A stretch of 64,000 bases of DNA from Anaerotruncus rubiinfantis (GTDB lineage: Bacteria > Bacillota > Clostridia > Oscillospirales > Ruminococcaceae), in contig NZ_FKLA01000009.1 in assembly GCF_900078395.1 (NCBI RefSeq), forward strand, positions 1,626,614 through 1,690,613, given 5' to 3'. Positions 16,754-24,603 of the stretch are shown here, one piece after another. Numbering within the stretch: position 1 is the stretch's first letter; every line of letters begins with the position of its first letter. The translations under genes were made by a program, and so were the position numbers. The notes under the pieces are model-generated. The model was not told where the DNA came from. It ran no database searches and saw only the letters and a list, made by a program, of their open reading frames with translations.

Positions 16754-17269
16754 TCACAGATCTTCGCTGCCGAGAATCGCGTTTGTGATCGCCTTGAGCG
16801 AACGGACGGCCCGTTGGGAAAGGTACTGCGATTCGCTTTCGTAAACCGAAAGCGCCCCGAACGGGCAGATACGCACGCAGGCGGGCTTGAGACCGGCCTT
16901 GAGGCGTTCGGAGCAGCCGTCGCATTTGGTGATCCGATCCTTCTGGTCGAAACTCGGAATGCCGAATGGGCAGGCCATCGCGCAACTGTGGCAGCCGATA
17001 CAGCGGTCGGGGTCGAAGAGGGTGAGATTGGTGGCAGAGTCCTTGTAGAGCGCGCCGGTCGGGCATCCCATCACACAAGGTGCGTCGCTGCAGTGCATGC
17101 AGGCCACCGAGAGGTTGGTGTAACGGATCTTATCCTTCCCCTCCTCAAGCAGGTGGATACGGCGCAAAGGGGTGTCCCCATGCGAAGGGTCGATGTCGTT
17201 CTGGTCCATGCAGGCCACCGCACAGGCCCCGCAGGACACACATTTTTCTAGGTTCAGATCGAATATCAT
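16754..17269 (-). CDS. 4Fe-4S electron-transfer subunit (DmsB/HycB-like ferredoxin)
   Basis: This 171-residue iron-sulfur protein has four cysteine clusters: CVSCGACAVACMDQN (about 11-25), the CMHCSDAPCVMGCPTGA group, CIGCHSCAMACPFG and CDGCSERLKAGLKPACVRIC. The pattern fits the small electron-transfer subunit of DMSO-reductase-family enzymes, which carries four 4Fe-4S clusters. ATG 17269 has AGGAG seven bases before it; an in-frame ATG at 17323 lies inside the upstream gene. It sits directly behind the molybdopterin catalytic gene and passes electrons to or from it. Confidence 0.9.
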   Translation of the reverse strand: MIFDLNLEKCVSCGACAVACMDQNDIDPSHGDTPLRRIHLLEEGKDKIRYTNLSVACMHCSDAPCVMGCPTGALYKDSATNLTLFDPDRCIGCHSCAMACPFGIPSFDQKDRITKCDGCSERLKAGLKPACVRICPFGALSVYESESQYLSQRAVRSLKAITNAILGSEDL

Positions 17270-17279
17270 AACATCGCTC

Positions 17280-19442
17280 CTATCTCTCGCGCGCGGCGGG
17301 TATGTTTTTGGCCTTCTCGACACGGCAGCGCACCTGCTTAAAGCCTGGGAAACCGGAATAGGGGTCCAGATGATCGGCAGGGATCAGCTCGTTGACATCT
17401 GCCTCAGGGTAGCCGTGATACATGTAGACCTCGCCTGGTTTCGCGGCATGGGTGAGGTTGGCGCGTACCGTGATCTGCCCGCATGAGGTGGAGAGCACGA
17501 TCCAGTCGTCCTGCGCGATACCCGATTCCCGCGCGGTTTCGGGGTTCAGATCGGCGGCGGGATCGGGACGCAGGCTGCGCGGCCAGGTGAGGCTGTGCAG
17601 TCTGGAGTGTACCGCGTTGGGAAGCCGCGCACCGGTGATGAGGGTGCAGGGGAACTGCTTCGGATCGGCGCCGTCGTAGCTGTCGTGGTAGGTGGGCAGT
17701 GGATTCAGATCGGGGTAATCTTTCGAAATTTCCTCGATGATGGCCGATTTGAGCTCAAGTTTGCCGGTTTTGGTTTCAAAACCGTTTTTTGTGTAGGTTC
17801 CGGGAATATAGGGCTTAAATTCCTTCATCCGCAGCGGCAGGGGGGCCTCCATCAGTTCGTCGAGGGAGACGCTGAGCGGCTCGATGAGGTATTCCATAGT
17901 CGCGCGCAGGCCGCTCTTCATGAGATCGTCGTCGATGTCGAGATACTGTGCGAGCTCGCACATGATCTGGGTGTCCGACTTCGACTCGTAGAGCGGCTCA
18001 ATGGCGGGCTTGGTGCAGGTGAGGAAGCCGCCGGGGTAGCCCTTGAGCTCGCTGCGCTCCATCGAAGTGCAGGCGGGCAGCAGGATATCGGCGTGCTTTG
18101 TGAATTCGGTGGTCACGAGATCGATGGCCACAATGAAGTCAAGCTTGTCGACCGCCTTGAGGAATTTGCTCGGCTGGGGCCACATCCGATGGTTCAGCCC
18201 GAAACCGACCAGCGCTTTGAGCGGATAGGGAGTGCAGGTTTCGATCTGGCGGGGCAGGTCCATCGCCTGGCATTCGCCGGCGAGCGCCTCCCAGACGGGG
18301 AACCGGCGCGCGCCGATGGCTTCGCGGCAGTTTTTTGGCTCCTTGTCGTGGATGAAGTGCGCTTCGTTGGTGGGAAAGCCACAGTCGGTATAGGCGAGCG
18401 AGGTGTGGATGGGCAGCATCCCGCCCTTGCGGTCGATATTGCCGCAGATGGCCTGCAGCGCAACCAGGGCGCGGTAGTTGTTGTAGCCGTTGATGTGATG
18501 GGTGACGGCGGCGGCCGAGGTGTAGGAGGCGGCGGGGCCGCCTGTGGCATAGAGGCGGGCCGCTTTTTCAAGCAGGTCGGCCGGGACACCGGTGATGGCC
18601 GCGGTGCGCTCCGGGGTGAATTCGGCGGCATAGGAGGCGTATTCCTCAAAACCGTAGGTGTGCGCGCGCACATATTCCTTGTCGTACCATCCCCGCTGGA
18701 TGATGAGGTTCGCGAGCCCAAGGGCGAGCGCGCCGTCGGTACCGGGCTTCAGCTGCAGGTGGATGTCGGCAAGCTTGCGGGAGGTCTCAGTCACACGCGG
18801 GTCGACAATGATGATCTTGCCGCCCCGCTCCTTAAATTCCATCAGCTCGCGCCCCTGAATATGCAGGTTGATGAGGGTGTTGCAGGCCCAGCCCAGAAAG
18901 ACGCTGGCATTTCGCATGTCGGGCCGGTAGTTGCGCCCGGTCACGGTCATCCAGGCCATCTGGGTCGCCTTGAAGCAGCAGGAGCTTTCGGTGCCGTAAT
19001 TGCGGCTGCCAAAGGAATAGGTGAGCCGGTGCAGCCAGGTGCGGTACCATTTGGTGTAACCGGTGTACCAGCATACAGCCTCTGGGCCGGAGGTGCGTTT
19101 AATGGCGTTGAGCCTGTCGCCGATCTCCCGGTAGGCCTCCTCCCAGGAGATCGGTTCAAATTCGCCGCTGCCACGGGGGCCGGTGCGGCGCATGGGGGTG
19201 CGGATGCGGTTCTCCTGGTAGACGAACTGCCGGTTGCTGGCCCCCTTGGTGCAGAGTTTCCCATTGCTGCCGGGAAAGCCCTCGGTGCCTTCGATTTTGA
19301 TAATCTTGCCATCCTTGACATAGACGTCCAGCCCGCAGTGGGACCCGGGCGTACAGATGTCGCAGATGCTTTTATGGACCTCCACGCCGGTTTCGGCGCA
19401 GGGGATTTTCGCTTTGCTCAGCGCTTCCAGTTTGCTATTCAT
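17280..19442 (-). CDS. Molybdopterin (bis-MGD) oxidoreductase of the DMSO reductase family
   Basis: This 720-residue catalytic subunit has an N-terminal 4Fe-4S motif CDICTPGSHC...LCTKG (about 27-67) and an SSCCF block near residue 148 where the family's metal-ligand loop falls, so Cys ligation of Mo or W is likely. The C-terminal MGD-binding domain includes TGARLPNAVHSRLHSLTWPR and GEVYMYHGYPEADVNELI. There is no Tat signal, so it is cytoplasmic. Relatives include polysulfide/thiosulfate reductase-like and acetylene-hydratase-like enzymes; the substrate is not readable. It overlaps the flavoprotein gene by eight bases and leads into the 4Fe-4S gene. Confidence 0.85.
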   Translation of the reverse strand: MNSKLEALSKAKIPCAETGVEVHKSICDICTPGSHCGLDVYVKDGKIIKIEGTEGFPGSNGKLCTKGASNRQFVYQENRIRTPMRRTGPRGSGEFEPISWEEAYREIGDRLNAIKRTSGPEAVCWYTGYTKWYRTWLHRLTYSFGSRNYGTESSCCFKATQMAWMTVTGRNYRPDMRNASVFLGWACNTLINLHIQGRELMEFKERGGKIIIVDPRVTETSRKLADIHLQLKPGTDGALALGLANLIIQRGWYDKEYVRAHTYGFEEYASYAAEFTPERTAAITGVPADLLEKAARLYATGGPAASYTSAAAVTHHINGYNNYRALVALQAICGNIDRKGGMLPIHTSLAYTDCGFPTNEAHFIHDKEPKNCREAIGARRFPVWEALAGECQAMDLPRQIETCTPYPLKALVGFGLNHRMWPQPSKFLKAVDKLDFIVAIDLVTTEFTKHADILLPACTSMERSELKGYPGGFLTCTKPAIEPLYESKSDTQIMCELAQYLDIDDDLMKSGLRATMEYLIEPLSVSLDELMEAPLPLRMKEFKPYIPGTYTKNGFETKTGKLELKSAIIEEISKDYPDLNPLPTYHDSYDGADPKQFPCTLITGARLPNAVHSRLHSLTWPRSLRPDPAADLNPETARESGIAQDDWIVLSTSCGQITVRANLTHAAKPGEVYMYHGYPEADVNELIPADHLDPYSGFPGFKQVRCRVEKAKNIPAARER

Positions 19443-20694
19443 GGTCCTCCCCCTCTATCTGACTGATATACGACTCCGGCAGCCCTCTGCCGCGCAAATA
19501 GGCGCGCTGCATCGGGGTCAGGGCCGGGGATTCGCCGGTGAGCTGGCGGAGCATCAAGCTCTTGAGCACCCCGCTGATGTTGCCGCAGTCGAGCAGGTTG
19601 GCGCAGCAGATCTTGCCGTCCGCAAGGACAACCTCAAGGTACATCCCGTCCTTTTCGTAGACGAGATGTTTGCCCTGGATGCGGTTGTCGCCCAGCCCTA
19701 CGAATTCCATCCCCATGAAGTGGGTGATGTTGTGGATGATGTTCCCGGCATAATCGGCGTGACCGCCCGCGCAGACGGTGCCGGCGGTGCGTCCCTGGCA
19801 GCCCGCGTTCGCCCAAAGCCCGATGATCTGGGTCTGGCCGGACTGCAGATTGTTGCCCTCGCAGCAATCTCCGGCCGCATAGATTCCCTCGGCCGAGGTG
19901 CGCATCCGGGTATCCACCACAATTCCGCGGTTGACGGCAACGCCGGAATCCGGGGCGGATACGATCCCGGTGTTCGCCCGGGTGCCGATGCAAAGGGAGA
20001 TGACGTCGGCGGGCAGCAGCTCGCCGGTGGCAATGCGCACCCCTTCGGGTTCGATCGCCTCGACCCCCGCGTTCCAGCGAAAGTCGAGCCCCATCTCGCG
20101 CAGCCGCGCCTCCATCCGGCGGGAAAGCGGTTCCATCGCGGCCAGTGGGAAAAGGCGTGGCGCCGCGTCGACGACCGTCGTCGCGACAGCGCGTTCGTAG
20201 AGAAGCTGCGCGACCTTGATTCCCACCATCGAGGCGCCCACCACCACGCCGGTTTTGATGGGATTGGCATCGAGGTAGTCTCGCAGATCCTCCGCGTCCT
20301 GCAGGGTGCGCATCAGGAAAACGCGCCGGTCCGGCAGGCCGGGGATCGGCGGGGCGAAGGCCCGCGCTCCGGTCGCAATTACGATTCCGTCGAAGGATGG
20401 CTGCTCGCTGTTTGAGAGGAGAAGCGCCCGCTCCCTGCCGCGCACCGCCTCGACGGTGACGCCGGTGTGCAGCGCGAGGGAGAGATCCCTGGAAATCTGT
20501 TCGAGCGGTCCGAAGACGAAGCTCTGCTCCCTCGGGATTTTTCCGGACGCATAGTAGGTGCTCAGCATGGGGTTAAACGGGGGTTCGCAAAGTGTCTCAA
20601 AGACGTGGATCTGCGCGCCGGCGTCCTGCCGGCGAATGGCTTCGGCGGCATGATAGCCCGCACAGCCAAACCCGACGACAGCATAGTTTTTCAA
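19435..20694 (-). CDS. NAD(P)/FAD-dependent oxidoreductase (NirB/NADH oxidase-like)
   Basis: This 419-residue flavoprotein has an N-terminal FAD Rossmann motif GFGCAGYHAAEAIRR (about 8-22), a second nucleotide motif VVVGASMVGIKVAQLL (about 151-166) and the FAD-binding pattern EGIYAAGDCCE (about 269-279). TTG at 20694 with GGAGGG seven bases upstream sets the start. In this operon it probably moves electrons between NAD(P)H and the Mo enzyme through the 4Fe-4S protein. Confidence 0.85.
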   Translation of the reverse strand: MKNYAVVGFGCAGYHAAEAIRRQDAGAQIHVFETLCEPPFNPMLSTYYASGKIPREQSFVFGPLEQISRDLSLALHTGVTVEAVRGRERALLLSNSEQPSFDGIVIATGARAFAPPIPGLPDRRVFLMRTLQDAEDLRDYLDANPIKTGVVVGASMVGIKVAQLLYERAVATTVVDAAPRLFPLAAMEPLSRRMEARLREMGLDFRWNAGVEAIEPEGVRIATGELLPADVISLCIGTRANTGIVSAPDSGVAVNRGIVVDTRMRTSAEGIYAAGDCCEGNNLQSGQTQIIGLWANAGCQGRTAGTVCAGGHADYAGNIIHNITHFMGMEFVGLGDNRIQGKHLVYEKDGMYLEVVLADGKICCANLLDCGNISGVLKSLMLRQLTGESPALTPMQRAYLRGRGLPESYISQIEGEDHE

Positions 20695-20736
20695 GTTTGT
20701 TCCCTCCAGCCGCCCCGCAAGGGCGTTTGATCGGTT

Positions 20737-21726
20737 TTAGTCCATTCGGATGATCTGACCGGCATTCACTTTGACGGCCTTATCATAGATCAGCTTGCCC
20801 ACCGCGACATCCAGAGCGCCCATCCCGAAGTGGGTGTAAACGATGATTTCCCGATCGTTCTCGCGGGCGGGGGCTTTTTGGGTAAGGATTTCTCCCATGT
20901 CCGCGTAGACCGGGGCCTCGCCGAGCTGATACTGGACGAGGGAGGGGTTTTTGATGATCTGCATCGTGTCGTCCTTGCGGGAGCCGAGTACCCATTTATC
21001 GGCCTTGAAGGCGCATTGCGGATCGAGGTCGAAGAAGCTGTAGAGCCCGATTACGGTACAGCCCGCGGGCAGGTCCTCGAAGTGGATGAGCGGCTTGCGG
21101 CAGGTGGTGGCCAGAATGAGGATGTCGCATTCCCTGGCCGCTTCCTTTGCATCGGTGAAGCAGGAAATCTCGGCGCGATCGGAATGGGCGGCCTGAAACT
21201 TTTCCATCACCGCTTCATTTTTGTCGCAGAGGCGCAGCTTCACGATGTCCGGAAAGGCCTGCAGGAAGGATTCGGCGGCGAGCCGCCCCTCTTCGCCGCA
21301 GCCGACGATCGCAAGGGTCGCGGAACCGGATTTTGCAAGATATTTCGCCGCCACGACCGCGTGGCCGCCGCCGGTGCGCATGGCGGTGATCTCGCTCGCC
21401 TCGATCATGCAGTAAGGCTGGCCGTTTTCGGTATCGCTCAGGATCAGCAGGTTGCCCCCGCAGGAGGGATAGCCGGGAAGCTGTTCCTTCATCATGTTGG
21501 TCCATTTGACGCCTGCGGTGCGTAGATATTTGAGGTTCGCGGCCATCGCCATAATGAAATTCGAACGCTGTTCGTTTAAAAACATCGGCTCTTTGATCGG
21601 GTGAAAGACATTTCCCGCCGCGTTCTGGCGGAAGGTCTCCTCGACCGCCTCGACCACCTCGGCGCAGGTAATGAGCTTTCTCGCCTCAGTTCCGGTGATG
21701 ACGCGCATATCCAGATGGTATTCCAT
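20737..21726 (-). CDS. Ornithine cyclodeaminase / mu-crystallin family protein (copy 2)
   Basis: This 329-residue paralogue of the gene at 2201 has the same length and shares long blocks such as FHPIKEP, AGVKW, PGYPSC, ITAMRT, SLFDLDP/SFFDLDP and YTHFGMGALDVAVGKLIY, roughly half the residues by eye. The NAD(P) motif is VGCGEEGRLAAESF (about 145-158). It sits in the Mo operon, so each of the two sigma-54 operons carries one cyclodeaminase copy. The pair may act on related imines or stereoisomers; the substrate is unknown. Confidence 0.85.
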   Translation of the reverse strand: MEYHLDMRVITGTEARKLITCAEVVEAVEETFRQNAAGNVFHPIKEPMFLNEQRSNFIMAMAANLKYLRTAGVKWTNMMKEQLPGYPSCGGNLLILSDTENGQPYCMIEASEITAMRTGGGHAVVAAKYLAKSGSATLAIVGCGEEGRLAAESFLQAFPDIVKLRLCDKNEAVMEKFQAAHSDRAEISCFTDAKEAARECDILILATTCRKPLIHFEDLPAGCTVIGLYSFFDLDPQCAFKADKWVLGSRKDDTMQIIKNPSLVQYQLGEAPVYADMGEILTQKAPARENDREIIVYTHFGMGALDVAVGKLIYDKAVKVNAGQIIRMD

Positions 21727-21762
21727 AGATTTGTCCCTCTTTCTGATGGAGTCTCGCCGGGC

Positions 21763-22146
21763 TCAGACGCCGCGGCCTTTCTTCGCAAGAAATTCGCTGG
21801 CCACCTGGCCGGAGGCAATTCCCCAGTTTTCGAGCGGCGGTTCGTGCAGTACAATCTTAAGCCCCGCGGTGCTCTGGCCAGCAGCGCGAATCCCGTCGGC
21901 GACCGCGCGGTAGAGCGCCCGCTTCTGGTCGAGGGTGCGTCCGGGGAAAATGTCGATCTCGACAATAAGGTAGTCGAGCGGATCAAGCCCTTCTGGGAAG
22001 GAGACGCAGTCGGTCTCGAAGAGAGCGACCGCGCAGTTGCTCTGTTTCCCCATCTGCTCGGTGAATGTGCGGGCCACCGCCGCCACAAGCTGCCGCTTCT
22101 GACCGGCGGTCTTTTGCCGCGCCGAAAAAATTTTAATACTGGGCAT
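21763..22146 (-). CDS. Tautomerase-superfamily protein
   Basis: This 127-residue protein begins Met-Pro, leaving the catalytic Pro-1 after Met removal. It seems to hold two 4-oxalocrotonate-tautomerase-like beta-alpha-beta units; the second ends with the conserved LHEPPLENWGIASGQ segment (about 100-114) after an FPGRTLDQKRALYRAV helix. Members interconvert enol/keto acids or dehalogenate and hydrate. Between a racemase-type gene and a cyclodeaminase it may process an unsaturated or enol acid intermediate. Confidence 0.75.
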   Translation of the reverse strand: MPSIKIFSARQKTAGQKRQLVAAVARTFTEQMGKQSNCAVALFETDCVSFPEGLDPLDYLIVEIDIFPGRTLDQKRALYRAVADGIRAAGQSTAGLKIVLHEPPLENWGIASGQVASEFLAKKGRGV

Positions 22147-22159
22147 CGAACCCCTCCTG

Positions 22160-22870
22160 TCATTTGGTGAAAAGGCTTCCGGCTTTGAGGTCCTCGGTCC
22201 TGCCCATCATCCGCATCAGCTTCCAGAGGGTGGCTTGGTTGCTGGTGACGACCGACCGGCCGAAATCGCTCTCGAGCCCGCGGATGTAGTCGATCACCCG
22301 GAAGCCGGCGCAGCTCACGAAGATGCCTTCGCATGCGGGGGTGAAGGCATCGCGCACCGCGCTGTAGATCCGGTCAAAGGGGACCTGCGCCACAAGGTTC
22401 ATCTGGACGATGCCCAGTCCCTTGCAGGAAAGAACGTCATAACCGCTGTCTCGCATAAACCGGATTTCGATCTCGTTGACCGCGTCGGGATAGGGGGTGA
22501 CCATTGCCATTTTGCGGATGCCGAGGGTTGTGAGCGCCTCGGTGACGGCGGTGGTCGTGGTGGTGACAGGCAGGCCGCAGGAGCGCTCGAGCCGTTCGAT
22601 GATCTCGCGGTCGTACCCAGCCCCGCGGATGAAGCTGCCGGAGGTGCAGTTGAGCGCGATGACCTGCGCGCCGCGTTCAGCGAGCCGCACCGCCGCTCCG
22701 TCGGCTTCGTCAGCGAAGCGGCTGAGCACCTCGACGTCGATCTTGGCGAGCGGGATGCGTTCGGCAAGGATGGTGACGTCGTCCGGCTTGTATTTTCCCA
22801 TCTCGTTTTCGGGGTTTTTGACCCCGCCGCCGGGACAGATTAGCCCGACGGACAGCGGTTGTCCCATCAT
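22160..22870 (-). CDS. Asp/Glu/hydantoin racemase superfamily (maleate isomerase / arylmalonate decarboxylase-like)
   Basis: This 236-residue protein has the two-lobed racemase pattern with both catalytic cysteines: LNCTSGSF (about residue 74) and VSCAGFR (about 189). Arylmalonate decarboxylase has only the second cysteine, so isomerase or racemase chemistry is favoured. ATG 22870 has GAGGAAGG seven bases upstream; the longer in-frame start at 22936 would overlap the preceding gene. It follows the PrpD-like gene by 13 bases. Confidence 0.8.
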   Translation of the reverse strand: MMGQPLSVGLICPGGGVKNPENEMGKYKPDDVTILAERIPLAKIDVEVLSRFADEADGAAVRLAERGAQVIALNCTSGSFIRGAGYDREIIERLERSCGLPVTTTTTAVTEALTTLGIRKMAMVTPYPDAVNEIEIRFMRDSGYDVLSCKGLGIVQMNLVAQVPFDRIYSAVRDAFTPACEGIFVSCAGFRVIDYIRGLESDFGRSVVTSNQATLWKLMRMMGRTEDLKAGSLFTK

Positions 22871-22883
22871 CTTGGCACCTTCC

Positions 22884-24299
22884 TCACTGGCGGGCGAAGA
22901 GGTGGCAGATTGTGGAGAGGTCTCCGCAATCCTCAAGCTTTTCGATGGCGCTGATCGCCGCGTCCTGCTGCGCGGGGGTGAGGACGCTTGCGCTTTGGAT
23001 GCGGAAGCGGCTGCCGAGTTCCTCCCAGGACATCATCTGCTGCGGGTGGCCCGGATGGGTGTCCATCTGCTCCTCGTAGACCTTGCCGTTCTTGGTCTTG
23101 ATGGTCATCGTCTTCATCGGATAGGAGCCGTTTTGCCAGATGATGAAGCTGCCGCCAAGCGTATGCTGCTCGCTTGGGCCGCTCTTGACCCGCTGCGCCA
23201 GCGCAAGGACCTTCGGGTCCTTCATATTTTCGGCCGAGTACCACTGTGCGCCGGGGGTGCGGTCGTAGAGCATTGCGGCGATGCAGAACGGGATGCTGAA
23301 CTGCGCCTGGGTCAGCGAGGTGTAGCCCTCGGGGCGGATGGCCATGCGCAGCTGGGTTGGCGGGTCGAGGATGATCTCGTCGATGTCTTCGGGCGAGATA
23401 CCGTACTTTTCTGTCATCACATAGGCGAGCTCGACGGCGGTCTGATTCCACATGTTGGCTGGCCAGTGCTTGAGCAGGGTGTCGAGAATGAGGTAGCGCT
23501 CGCCCAGTTCTTTGGTGTACCACTCGGGCCGGTGGTCGGGGGTCATATGTACCGCATAGGCTTTGGGATCGTCGAAGCAGTCCTGGTAGTTCTCGACGCC
23601 GCTTTTGGCGGTGAGCGCAAGTTCGATGCCGTCCCGGGCCCTGAAGCCGTGCAGGTAGTGGTAGGCGTCAGACATGGTGGTGTGATGCAGGCAGCCGCAG
23701 ATGGTGCTGGCGGCGGTGCCGAAGCCGAGCGCTTGGTTGGCGCGCTCAAGGTCCAGGTCGAAGAGCTTGATGGCCGGGACCAGCGCAGCGAAGATCTGCC
23801 AGCTGGTCAGCCCCCAGCCGTTGCCGGCGGCCTGTCCCTTGGGATTCTGGATTGCCATGGCAATGCGCTGGTAGACCTCATAGCCGGCGACGACGGCGGT
23901 GATGAAATCCTTGCCGGATTTCTTCTGCCCCTCACAGCAAGCCCATGCAGACGGGATCACGCCGGCCGACGGATGGCCGGTCCAGGAACAATCCTCCCAA
24001 TCGAGCATGTCGGTGATTGCGCCGTTGACGAAAGCCGCGTTCGCCATACTCAGGCGCGTGCCGCTGATCCAGGCGGTCGCGGTGCCCTGTTCGCCGCCGT
24101 TAAACTGCCTGCCAAGTTCGATGGCACGGCCGGACATGGGGACTCCGTTGGCGGCCAGCGCCGCGGCGATCGCATGCAGGGCGATCTTCTTGGCGCGGTC
24201 GACCACCTCGGCGGGAAGCTGGTCGTACTTGAGGTCGAGGATGTACTGCGCGAGGGTGTCGGTGTAGTTGGTGGTGATTTTGTTGATGCTGAACTTCAT
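22884..24299 (-). CDS. MmgE/PrpD family protein (2-methylcitrate dehydratase-like)
   Basis: This 471-residue protein matches the MmgE/PrpD fold: an N-terminal helical domain with DRAKKIALHAIAAALAANG (about 34-52), the conserved NGAITDMLDWEDCSWTGHPS (about 92-111), and a C-terminal domain with HWPANMWNQTA (about 280-290). Family members dehydrate 2-methylcitrate, decarboxylate cis-aconitate or epimerise tricarboxylates. It is first in the operon, 53 bases behind a predicted sigma-54 start. PrpD here fits a PrpR-like regulator, but no PrpB or PrpC is present. Confidence 0.88.
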   Translation of the reverse strand: MKFSINKITTNYTDTLAQYILDLKYDQLPAEVVDRAKKIALHAIAAALAANGVPMSGRAIELGRQFNGGEQGTATAWISGTRLSMANAAFVNGAITDMLDWEDCSWTGHPSAGVIPSAWACCEGQKKSGKDFITAVVAGYEVYQRIAMAIQNPKGQAAGNGWGLTSWQIFAALVPAIKLFDLDLERANQALGFGTAASTICGCLHHTTMSDAYHYLHGFRARDGIELALTAKSGVENYQDCFDDPKAYAVHMTPDHRPEWYTKELGERYLILDTLLKHWPANMWNQTAVELAYVMTEKYGISPEDIDEIILDPPTQLRMAIRPEGYTSLTQAQFSIPFCIAAMLYDRTPGAQWYSAENMKDPKVLALAQRVKSGPSEQHTLGGSFIIWQNGSYPMKTMTIKTKNGKVYEEQMDTHPGHPQQMMSWEELGSRFRIQSASVLTPAQQDAAISAIEKLEDCGDLSTICHLFARQ

Positions 24300-24362
24300 C
24301 TGAACTCCTCCGATTCTTTCTGATGCAAAATCGCTTGGTAAGATTACTACACCCTAAATATC

Positions 24363-24378
24363 AGCAAGAAACGTGCCA
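24363..24378 (-). promoter_or_regulatory. Sigma-54 (-24/-12) promoter of the Mo-enzyme operon
   Basis: On the minus strand TGGCAC (24378-24373), five bases, then TTGCT (24367-24363) is identical in all conserved positions and spacing to the promoter at 2108. Predicted start is near 24352 and the first gene begins at 24299. This ties the minus operon to sigma-54 and probably to the activator at 1-1870. Confidence 0.88.
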
Positions 24379-24494
24379 GTTCTTTTCAGACGCGCCGCAC
24401 AATCCCGTTCGCCCCAAATATGCGGACAGGCGGCGCAAAAGCCTGTCTTGACGGGCGTCAGGTGCCGCAAAATGAAATGTGCAGAAAACGGAAT

Positions 24495-24533
24495 GATCCC
24501 ATTAAAGGGATTCAAATCCCATTTAAAAGGGAA
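24495..24533. promoter_or_regulatory. Candidate upstream activator site with GGGATT palindromes
   Basis: ATCCC-ATTAAA-GGGAT (24496-24511) is a palindrome. AATCCC (24515-24520) and GGGA (24529-24532) follow. The centre lies about 150 bases upstream of the predicted sigma-54 start. The same hexamer GGGATT/AATCCC occurs three times in the activator-operon spacer at 1977-2023. Shared activator binding is inferred. Confidence 0.45.
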
Positions 24534-24534
24534 C

Positions 24535-24576
24535 AAAAAGGGACCGCGCACCCCATTCTACGAAGTGCGCGGCCCC
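24535..24576 (-). terminator. Intrinsic terminator after mobA
   Basis: Read on the minus strand, GGGGCCGCGCAC (24576-24565) pairs with GTGCGCGGTCCC (24551-24540), 12 bp with one G-U, followed by TTTTT (24539-24535). It ends the moeA-mobB-mobA transcript before the sigma-54 control region of the next operon. Confidence 0.8.
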
Positions 24577-24603
24577 AAAACCGGACCGTGGGATAAGAGA
24601 AGA

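Noticed and set aside
17280..19442. Selenocysteine in the Mo oxidoreductase
   Set aside because: The frame has no internal TGA at the metal-ligand loop; cysteines are present there instead.
17595..19466. Plus-strand open frame of 623 codons opposite the Mo oxidoreductase
   Set aside because: Antisense shadow. The minus frame has the 4Fe-4S cysteines and MGD-binding blocks.
22497..24323. Plus-strand open frame of 608 codons opposite the PrpD-like and racemase genes
   Set aside because: Antisense shadow without motifs, covering two minus-strand genes and their spacer.
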